This document shows, in pieces, positions 15,993 through 22,500 of a stretch of 22,500 nt of DNA; position 1 is the stretch's first letter; each line of letters begins with the position of its first letter. The translations under genes and the position numbers were made by a program. The notes beneath the pieces are model-generated. The model did not search any database and was not told where the DNA came from. It saw nothing but the letters and a program-made list of their open reading frames with translations. Source of the DNA: Paulinella micropora (lineage: Eukaryota > Cercozoa > Imbricatea > Euglyphida > Paulinellidae); NCBI GenBank assembly GCA_019918135.1, contig WBZZ01000979.1, positions 97,501 through 120,000 on the forward strand, given 5' to 3'.

Positions 15993-16641
15993 TGCTTCAA
16001 CCCGGCACCTTCAGTGACGATATTAACATATAATTTAAGAAACTCAAGTTATATCATCTATATTACAAATAGTTATTAATACCGTGCCTGCAATATAATG
16101 CTGTCACAGCTGACTGTGAGATTTCCGAGCAGTAACTTGTGACTTGTGACCACGTGCATCTGATCTTTCCCAATTATAAATTGTTAATATTAAAAAATAG
16201 TATATATTTTACTTTTAATTTGATAGTGATATTCACATGAGCGCACAGTCAAACACTCTGTTCTGGTGGCCGCCCGGCGGAGTTGACTATGTGATTTGCT
16301 GTCGTGCTATCACTACTATATTATGATAAGTTAGTTATATTAATAGTTGGACGAAACAGAGGGTCACGGGACCTCGAGTGTCCTTGCTCGTCACTTTGCT
16401 GTCGAAGGGACGGTCGCCAGTACTGACTAGTACAGAGCTTTATTGTTGGAGTTGGTTGAGAGTTAGGCTAGCTAGGCCCGGTGCCTTTAAACTCAGCGAA
16501 GGAGAAGGAGGGAAGCCGCAGGGAGCAAAAGCTGAACTTGGTTACAATATGATATGGAAAAAACACTCTATCAGGCAAAATCACTGATGTTATTTTGTCA
16601 AGTTCGACAGTCCTTACTAATACTATTCCTGGTCGAGACAG
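15993..16641. other. Intergenic stretch, nothing recognised
   Basis: The sequence moves from AT-rich (to about 16250) to mixed composition (16250-16560). A 69-codon plus-strand frame at 16378-16587 has no recognised similarity and no supporting context. No tRNA fold or promoter was identified. Confidence 0.4.
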
Positions 16642-16933
16642 TACATACACATACATACATACATACATATATACATGCATGCATGCATTCATGGACATGC
16701 ATACACGCATTCATTCATGAATGCATTCATGAATGCATGCTTGCAATGCATGCATGAATGCATGCATACATACATACATACATACACACATTACATACAT
16801 TACATACATACATACATTATACATACATACATACATACATGCATACATACAAATACATACATACATACACCTACATACATACATACATACATGCATACAT
16901 ATACATATATACATACATACATACATACATACA

Positions 16934-16965
<32 letters not shown>

Positions 16966-17205
16966 CATACATACGTATGTATACATACATACATACATAC
17001 ATATACATACATACATACACACATACATACATACATACATGCATGCATACATACTTACATACGCACATACATACATACATACATACATACATACATACAT
17101 ACATACATACATACATACATACATACATACATACATGTACATACATACATACATACATACATACATACATACATACATACATACATACATACACACATAC
17201 ATGCA
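16642..17205. repeat. (CATA)n tetranucleotide satellite
   Basis: About 560 bases of CATA/ACAT repeats. The left part (16674-16770) is a variant zone rich in CATG, GCAT and GAATGC. The unit lacks stop codons in most frames, so it creates long false open frames of Tyr-Ile-His-Thr on the plus strand and Met-Tyr-Val-Cys on the minus strand. Confidence 0.95.
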
Positions 17206-17308
17206 CTGCATATTCTATGGCAGTGCTAAGCGTGTCCTAGCTAGTGCTTGTGGCGCCATGCAAGGTGCTGCTGGTAAGTCAAGCTGCACGCGGACGACTC
17301 GTAGCGCG

Positions 17309-19159
17309 TCATCTCTTTGCTTCCTCAGCACTGCGTTTCAGAGCCTCGGCCTCCGCCAGCTTGCCCTGCTGCTCCAGAAACCTGGCCAGGTTCTCGACAG
17401 AAGCCAACGTGTCCGGGTGCTCTGCCCCGAGCGTCTTATCCTGTCCTTGCAGAGCCCTGCGGAACAGAGCCTCGGCCTCCGCCAGCTTGCCCTGCCACTC
17501 CAGCAACGCGCCCAGGTTGTTGACCGAACCCAACGTGAGCGGGTGCTCTGCCCCGAGCGTCTTCTCATATCCTTGCAGAGCCCTGCGGTACAGAGGCTCG
17601 GCCTCCGCCAGCTTACCCTGCTGATACAGCAACGCGCCCAGGTTGTTGACCGAAGTCAACGTGTCCGGGTGCTCTGCCCCGAGCGTCTTCTCATCTCCTT
17701 GCAGAGTCCTGCGCAACAGAGGCTCGGCGTCCGCCAGCTTGCCCTGCTTCTCCAGCAACAGGCCCAGGTTGTTGACCCAAGTCAACGTGTTCGGGTGCTC
17801 GGGCCCGAGCGTCTTTTCTCCTCCTTGAAGAGCCCTGCGGTACAGAGCCTCGGCCTCCGCCAGCTTGCCCTGCCGCTCCAGCAACGCGCCCAGGTTGTTG
17901 ACCGAAGTCAACGTGTCCGGGTGCTCTGTCCCGAGCGTCTTCTCCGTTCCTTGCAGAGCCCTGCGGTACAGAGGCTCGGCCTCCGCCAGCTTGCCCTGCT
18001 CACACAGCAACGCGCCCAGGTTGTTAAGATAAGTCAACGTGTGCATGTGCTCGGGCCCGAGCATCTTCTCGCTCGCTTCCAAAGCACCCCGAAAAAACTC
18101 CTCCGCTCCCTTTAGGTCGCCCAGGTCTCGAAGCAGTCCGCCCACTTGATTCATGAGCAACAAAGTGGCTTCGTCTGTTTGGCCTTCCCTCGCCTTGAGC
18201 GCGTCGCGACCTGCCTGCACTACCCAGGCCCGCATCTCAGCCAGCACGGCCTTGTTCAGCTCGTGCGCCCCGCCTTCCATCCCCTCCACTAAGGCCAAGA
18301 TTTTCTCTTTGTCCTCCTTCTTAAAGGCTTCCGCCTTTTTTACGTCGATTTTGGAAAGCGAGCCAAAAATAGATTCGAAATCCTCCACAAGTGCCTTTTC
18401 GAAATCCTTGGTCTCAGTGGGAGAAAGACAGATCTCGAACTTCGCTTCTGTCACCCGCGTGCAGAAGATTTTCCAAAGACACCATGAGCGAGTCAGGGGC
18501 ACAGGGTTGCTCCAGGGGGAGAGAATCAGCACCGTCCTGCCAATCGTCTTCACGTTCTCGCGAAACGCCTCGAACCAGAAGTCCGGATCCACCGTGGAGG
18601 TCTGGTGCTGGTTGACTGTAAAAATGTCAAACCACAGAAAGGTTTGGCTTCTCACGTTGTCTTTGTCGGGCCAGTGAGCAGCGATAGCCTCCACCACTTG
18701 CTTGAATGTGTACTTCCACGCGTGGGAAAGAAACACCGTGGCGGTCGCCACGCCGGCGCGGTCTTGCGGGTCCTGCGACCGGGCCAGCAGCTCCACGTAG
18801 GAGCATTTCTGGTCCGCGGTGGCGGGCTTGACCAGATCGCGCACCACGTCGTCGGTGGTGGCGCCCGCAGCCAGGAGGCCCGCGGCCTCCCAGTGCTGGT
18901 ACGTGGCCAGCAGCAGCGACACCGACACACCGCGCCTCGGGATCGGGGAGTTGGGCGATGCGCACATACCACATGCGGAGACGTCGCGGCCGTTCAAGAA
19001 GGTGCACTGAACGCAAGCCCACTGCTCCATCTCGGCCTGGCCTTCACCGACCTGCTGCCCTTTTGCCTCCCCAGCCCGACACAGCAAAGACAACTTCTTA
19101 GCCTCCGCCGTCTCCTCGTCCTCCTCGTCCTCGTCCTCCTCGTCCTTCTGCTCCTCCAT
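17309..19159 (-). CDS. RanBP2 zinc finger, TIR-like, TPR protein
   Basis: The product is probably a signalling or innate-immunity-like protein. Numbering is from the ATG at 19159 (616 residues). An acidic Glu/Asp stretch (about 3-20) precedes a RanBP2-type finger W-x-C-x2-C-x3-N-x6-C-x2-C (about 44-65). A TIR-like domain (about 137-250) follows, with FLSHAW, WFDIFTVNQH and SWCLWK. A helical linker comes next, then seven TPR-type repeats of 42 residues (about 330-610) with NNLGALL and EHPDTL, as in kinesin light chain. The position matching the catalytic Glu of TIR NADases (in SWCLxE) is Lys230, so NADase activity may be lost. An acceptor-like TGCTTGTTCAG lies at 19187, so this may be the last exon of a longer gene whose 5' exons carry more fingers. 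No nucleotide-binding domain is seen. The TGA stop follows the last repeat. Confidence 0.85.
   Translation of the reverse strand: MEEQKDEEDEDEEDEETAEAKKLSLLCRAGEAKGQQVGEGQAEMEQWACVQCTFLNGRDVSACGMCASPNSPIPRRGVSVSLLLATYQHWEAAGLLAAGATTDDVVRDLVKPATADQKCSYVELLARSQDPQDRAGVATATVFLSHAWKYTFKQVVEAIAAHWPDKDNVRSQTFLWFDIFTVNQHQTSTVDPDFWFEAFRENVKTIGRTVLILSPWSNPVPLTRSWCLWKIFCTRVTEAKFEICLSPTETKDFEKALVEDFESIFGSLSKIDVKKAEAFKKEDKEKILALVEGMEGGAHELNKAVLAEMRAWVVQAGRDALKAREGQTDEATLLLMNQVGGLLRDLGDLKGAEEFFRGALEASEKMLGPEHMHTLTYLNNLGALLCEQGKLAEAEPLYRRALQGTEKTLGTEHPDTLTSVNNLGALLERQGKLAEAEALYRRALQGGEKTLGPEHPNTLTWVNNLGLLLEKQGKLADAEPLLRRTLQGDEKTLGAEHPDTLTSVNNLGALLYQQGKLAEAEPLYRRALQGYEKTLGAEHPLTLGSVNNLGALLEWQGKLAEAEALFRRALQGQDKTLGAEHPDTLASVENLARFLEQQGKLAEAEALKRSAEEAKR
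17330..18180 (-). repeat. Seven tandem 126-bp TPR-coding repeats
   Basis: The 42-residue TPR units are encoded by 126-bp direct repeats that remain very similar at the DNA level, for example the recurring CAGGTTGTTGACC and GCCTCCGCCAGCTTGCCCTG on the plus strand. The terminal units (first and last in the protein) are the most diverged. The pattern fits recent unit duplication or gene conversion. The antisense strand is open across the array, which explains a long spurious plus-strand frame. Confidence 0.9.
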
Positions 19160-19189
19160 CGTTTCTAGCGCGGTCTGCTTGTTGTCCTG

Positions 19190-19384
19190 AACAAGCACGC
19201 ACACATGCATGGGACAACACAACACCACTGACGCACCACACACACACACACACACACACACACAATAGTGACACACGAATACGTACAGACAAATATATAT
19301 GCATACATACATATACATACTTACTTACATACACATACATACATACATACATACATACATACATGCAACTATATAATTGGTGCA
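19190..19384. repeat. Intron-like spacer with CA and CATA microsatellites
   Basis: It contains a (CA)n run near 19232-19266 and CATA repeats near 19293-19365. It separates the exon that begins at about 19186 from a degenerate finger. The absence of coding similarity and the acceptor at its gene-proximal end suggest intronic sequence. Confidence 0.6.
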
Positions 19385-19432
19385 AAGATACGCATGCCAA
19401 TAGCTGCACTGAACGCAAGCCCACTGTTCGAC
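19385..19432 (-). pseudogene. Degenerate RanBP2 finger exon
   Basis: On the minus strand an acceptor-like TGTTTGTTCAAG (ending at 19433) is followed by codons for VEQWACVQCSY, which match the first half of the neighbouring fingers. The second half is lost: the Asn is missing, and the Cys pair is replaced by sequence that runs into a CATA microsatellite. It is best read as a decayed duplicate exon or a partial alternative exon. Confidence 0.5.
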
Positions 19433-19440
19433 CTTGAACA

Positions 19441-19708
19441 AACATGAACACACGCAGGGAAACACAACACACAAACATGGATACACAACACACAAACACA
19501 CACACACACACACAGACACATACACATACATGTTTTTCCCATGAAACCATATCAAGGGTGCAAAGACACGGATTGCCGATCACACCAACATCAACACAAA
19601 AACATACACGTGCACATGGAACGCATAAGCATAGCAACCAAAATAAACACACGATGTCCACAGACCGTTTTCATACACACAGAAGAAAATCAAGACAGAG
19701 CTGCACTT
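19441..19708. other. Spacer or intron with CA repeats
   Basis: CA-rich sequence with a (CA)n run near 19497-19515. A segment near 19557-19580 (GGTGCAAAGACACGG) resembles 19379-19392 beside the degenerate finger, so parts of the spacer share the same duplication history. No coding region is supported. Confidence 0.45.
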
Positions 19709-20074
19709 TCAACGAGATACGCATATCACATCGCACTCGAGGTCGGGTGGCAAGACCGCAGGCCCGACAGCAGCCGCGGCCACGCCCGGTGCCAGCGCGG
19801 CGGCAGGCTTGGGTGATAAGCACACGTCACATGCGGCGGCGCTGCTGCCATTCAAATACGTGCACTGCAGGCAAGCCCACTGCTCGCCATTAGAAGCTGT
19901 CCTACCCACTTGCGATGTCTCAGCGGTGCTCGACGCAGGGGCTGCTGCGGCAGGCTTGGGCGATGCGCACATGTCACACGCCAAGGCGTTGGGGCCGTTC
20001 AAGAAGGTGCAGTGAACGCAAGCCCACTCATTGGCCTTGTGCGGCTTCTGTCGCGCTCCCTCGTGCTCCTCCAT
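19709..20074 (-). CDS. Two RanBP2-type zinc fingers, exon or small gene
   Basis: From the ATG at 20074 the frame encodes 121 residues before a TGA. It holds two exact RanBP2 fingers, WACVHCTFLNG...CDMC (about 16-36) and WACLQCTYLNG...CDVC (about 70-89), each followed by SPKPAA and joined by an Ala/Ser linker. RanBP2 fingers commonly bind ubiquitin or single-stranded RNA. An acceptor-like TTTGTTTCGTGACAG lies directly before the ATG, and the start GATGGAGGAGCA is repeated at the start of the zinc finger-TIR-TPR frame downstream. It is either a 5' exon of that gene (the last coding part may then end at an unseen donor before 19709) or a truncated tandem duplicate. The frame upstream of the ATG is only GGAA-repeat translation (Phe-Leu-Pro-Ser) and is not counted. 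Confidence 0.65.
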   Translation of the reverse strand: MEEHEGARQKPHKANEWACVHCTFLNGPNALACDMCASPKPAAAAPASSTAETSQVGRTASNGEQWACLQCTYLNGSSAAACDVCLSPKPAAALAPGVAAAAVGPAVLPPDLECDVICVSR

Positions 20075-20136
20075 CCTGTCACGAAACAAATGATGCAAGT
20101 TACCCTGATGCGGATGATAGCTGATGAAATTGAGCG

Positions 20137-20390
20137 CAAGAAAGGAAGGAGAAAGGTGGAAAGAGGAAGGAGGAAGAAGGGAAGGGGAAGGACGGAAAGA
20201 AGGAAGGAACGAAGGAAGAAGGAAGGAAGGATCCCGGAAGGAATTTCGAAGGAAGGAAGGAAGGAAGGAAGGAAGGAAGGAAGGAAGGAAGGAAGGAAGG
20301 AAGGAAGGAATCGAAAAGAAGGAGGCAGGACGAAGGAGGAAGGAGGAAGCAGGAAGGAAGGAGGAAGGAGGAAGCAGGAAGCAGGAGGGC
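20137..20390. repeat. (GGAA)n tetranucleotide satellite
   Basis: Purine-rich GGAA/GGAGGAA repeats with a pure core at about 20236-20309. The strand asymmetry (all purines on plus) makes it a candidate for triplex formation. It lies just upstream of the minus-strand zinc-finger frame, within what would be its promoter or an intron. Confidence 0.9.
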
Positions 20391-20750
20391 ACAATGCACG
20401 GTGGCAGCAGCAAGAACGAACATTTTGTGTAACTACACTCGTTGACAAAGCAACCTCTGTATATCATATATCTAGTATATATCTAGTATATATAGCTATA
20501 GAAACATACAGTCCCTCAGAACTTCCCTCCAGACGGGGGATTCTTTTGTATCTCGATGTATTTTCTTTGATTTGTTTTGGGAAGCAGGAGCAAGGCACCG
20601 CAGCAGCAGAAGAACGAAAATTTTGTGTAACACACGTGCACGTTGACAACTGCAAAGCAATCTCTGAATGCATAATATTAATATATATAGAAACATACAG
20701 ACCACTCAGACACTGTTCAGACTGGGGATTCTTTTGTATCTTGACGCATG
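20381..20750. repeat. Imperfect tandem duplication of about 170 bp
   Basis: Copy A (20381-20558) and copy B (20584-20746) share GCAGGAG, GCAGCAG, AAGAACGAA, ATTTTGTGTAAC, GTTGACAA, GAAACATACAG and GGGGATTCTTTTGTATCT in the same order. Copy A has extra TATATCTAG repeats in the middle. No coding potential is recognised. It could be a decayed mobile sequence or a local tandem repeat. Confidence 0.75.
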
Positions 20751-20751
20751 T

Positions 20752-21288
20752 TAGGTAGGCAGGCAGGCAAGGCAGGTAGGCAGGCAGGCAGGCAGGCAGG
20801 AAGGTAGGTAGGTAGGTAGGTAGGTAGCAGGTAGGTAGGTAGGTAGGTAGGTAGGTAGGTAGGTAGGTAGGTAGGTAGGTAGGTAGGTAGGTAGGAAGGT
20901 AGGCAGGTAGGAAGGTAAGCAGGCAGGTAAGTAGGCAGGCAGGTAGGTAGTTAGGTAGGTAGCTATAGGTAGGTAGGTAGATAGGTAGGCAGGTAGGTAG
21001 GTAGGTCTAGGTAGCTATAGGTAGGTAGGTAGGGTAGGTAGGTAGTAGGGTAGGTAGGTAGGTAGGTAGGTAGGTAGGTAGGTAGGTAGGTAGGTAGGTA
21101 GGTGGGTGGGTATACGTAGTCTAGGTAGGCAGGCAGGTAGGTAGGTAGGTAGGTACTAGTCTAGGTAGGTAGGTAGGGGGGTAGGTAGGTAGGTAGGTAG
21201 GTAGGTAGGTAGGTAGGTAGGTAGGTAGGGGGGTAGGTAGGTAGGTAGGTAGGTAGGTAGGTAGGTAGGTAGGGTAGGTAGGTAGGTA
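20752..21288. repeat. (GGTA)n tetranucleotide satellite
   Basis: About 535 bases of GGTA with GGCA and GGAA variant units concentrated at the left end (20752-20800 and 20890-20945), and occasional GGGG or CTATAG/CTAG interruptions. No gene is seen in it. Confidence 0.95.
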
Positions 21289-21513
21289 AAAAATCACCTC
21301 TAACCTGGTGTGTTTTTGTGGTGTACGAGGTGTGTTGATTCGGAAACGGTTGCTAAAAAAAGTGCTAAAAACAAGTTGGGGGCAACTTGCTAAAAAAAGA
21401 AGCCAAAATCGCGTGGTCCAAAATCAACGCAACAACCCAGGCTTGAGCGGCCAGACCGAATGTTCGAACTGACCGCGAAAGCCGGCTGAATACAGTTTAT
21501 AACAGCAACAAAC
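21289..21513. other. Unique spacer between satellites
   Basis: About 225 bases of non-repetitive sequence with three GCTAAAAA motifs (near 21352, 21364 and 21390) around a small GTTGGGGGCAAC hairpin (21375-21386). No coding region or RNA gene is recognised. Confidence 0.4.
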
Positions 21514-22370
21514 ACATAAACATAACATAACATAACATAACATAACATAACATAACATAACATAACATAACATAACATAACATAACTTATACTTATACTA
21601 ACATAACATAACATAACTTGACACAACTTGACATAACATAATATAATAACATAACATAACATAACATAACATAACATAACATAACTTATACTAACATAAC
21701 ATAACATAACATAACATAACGTAACAATAACATAACAATAACACAACATAACATAACATAACATAACATAACATAACATAACATACATAGCATAACATAA
21801 CATAACATAACATAAGTAACATAACATAACAAGAACATAATAACATAACATAACATAACATAACATAACATAAAATTTAACATAACATGACATAACATAA
21901 CATAACATAACATAACACAACATAACACAACATAACATAACACAACATAAACACAACATAAACATAACATAAGAATAACATAACATAACATAACATAACA
22001 TAACTAACATAACATAACATAACATAAGAACATAATAACATAACATAACATAACATAACATAAAATTTTACATAACATAACATAACATAACATAACATAA
22101 CACAACATAACACAACATAACATAACATAACATAAAATAACATAACATAACACGGCAGTACTCAAAACATAACATAACATGACATAACACAACATAATAA
22201 CATGACATAACATGACATAACATGACATAACAACATAACATAACATAACATAACATAACATAACATAACATAACGCAAAAAAAAAGACATAACATGACAT
22301 AACATGACATAACATAACGTAACGTAACAACATAATATAACATAACATAACATAACATAACATAACATGA
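21514..22370. repeat. (CATAA)n pentanucleotide satellite
   Basis: About 855 bases of CATAA with variants CACAA, CATGA, CGTAA and single-base slips. It includes larger duplicated blocks (see findings). Minus-strand open frames rich in Met-Leu-Cys-Tyr-Val are translations of the repeat and not genes. Confidence 0.95.
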
Positions 22371-22371
22371 C

Positions 22372-22402
<31 letters not shown>
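22371..22402. repeat. CGC followed by A29 run
   Basis: A homopolymer of 29 A (22374-22402) ends the satellite. A shorter CGC plus A9 occurs at about 22274-22285 inside the array, so the run probably grew from a repeated variant unit rather than from a retroposed poly(A) tail. Confidence 0.8.
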
Positions 22403-22404
<2 letters not shown>

Positions 22405-22500
22405 ACAACAAAACACAACACAACATAGCACGACATTAAATGCATGCAAACATATTGCGAGGTGAAGACACCAAGGAAATACGTGCATGCCCCAGCTGTG
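22403..22500. other. Right-edge sequence, nothing recognised
   Basis: A short ACAAC-rich transition followed by unique sequence to the window end. It is too short to interpret. Confidence 0.3.

Noticed and set aside
16378..16587. 69-codon plus-strand frame
   Set aside because: Short, no motif or family recognised, and next to a satellite.
16733..18115. 460-codon plus-strand open frame
   Set aside because: It is translated CATA repeat joined to the antisense of the TPR array; both lack stops because of their repeat structure. The minus-strand TPR protein is the real gene.
20100..20758. Lys/Glu/Gly-rich plus-strand and Phe-Leu-Pro-Ser minus-strand frames
   Set aside because: Both come from the GGAA repeat. 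Only the zinc-finger part downstream of the ATG at 20074 on the minus strand has coding evidence.
11648..22370. Direct repeats considered as a CRISPR array
   Set aside because: The repeats are contiguous microsatellites or TPR-coding units without unique spacers, in a eukaryotic context.
22374..22402. A29 run as the poly(A) tail of a retroposed sequence
   Set aside because: It follows a CGC-plus-A variant that also appears within the satellite, and no retroposed body with flanking duplication is visible.
21390..22488. Minus-strand Met-Leu-Cys-Tyr-Val open frames
   Set aside because: These are translations of the CATAA pentanucleotide satellite; several frames give the same motif and no domain exists.

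Overview
The window is eukaryotic, most likely from a unicellular alga or other protist. The evidence is a long Ty3/gypsy-type LTR retrotransposon, RanBP2-type zinc fingers, kinesin-light-chain-style TPR repeats, splice-acceptor-like sequences before zinc-finger exons, wide non-coding gaps, and large tetra- and pentanucleotide satellites. No bacterial signals (Shine-Dalgarno sites, compact operons) are seen. The lineage cannot be fixed from sequence alone; a chromerid, stramenopile or haptophyte would fit.

Positions 1-13959 are one LTR retrotransposon on the minus strand. The 3' LTR (cut by the window edge) lies at 1-176 and the 5' LTR ends at 13959. The two are identical at 174 of 176 compared positions, so the insertion is young. 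A G9 polypurine tract abuts the 3' LTR. From 13384 down to 710 there is one continuous frame of 4,225 codons, broken only by two TGA codons and closed by TAG. Segment 1 carries Gag, an enlarged CCHC zinc knuckle, a DSA-type retropepsin candidate and long Ser/Thr linkers. Segment 2 is an unrecognised protein with a tandemly duplicated Cys-cluster domain and a basic tail. Segment 3 is Pol (RT, RNase H, integrase with GPY/F, and an unknown C-terminal module). The second TGA is followed by CAACCA, which fits the CARYYA readthrough signal.

Positions 13960-17300 are AT-rich and without a convincing gene. They hold a 301-bp inverted-repeat element resembling a MITE, a (TA)n tract with a palindromic core, and a large (CATA)n array.

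Positions 17309-20074 carry minus-strand host coding sequence. The downstream part encodes an acidic segment, a RanBP2 zinc finger, a TIR-like FLSHAW domain and seven nearly identical 42-residue TPRs. The upstream part encodes two further RanBP2 fingers, and a degenerate finger lies between. These are either exons of one gene or a tandem duplication. The architecture resembles innate-immunity or conflict proteins, but the residue matching the TIR catalytic Glu is Lys.

Positions 20130-22500 are mostly simple satellites, (GGAA)n, (GGTA)n and (CATAA)n, with a short imperfect tandem duplication at 20381-20750 and no recognised gene.
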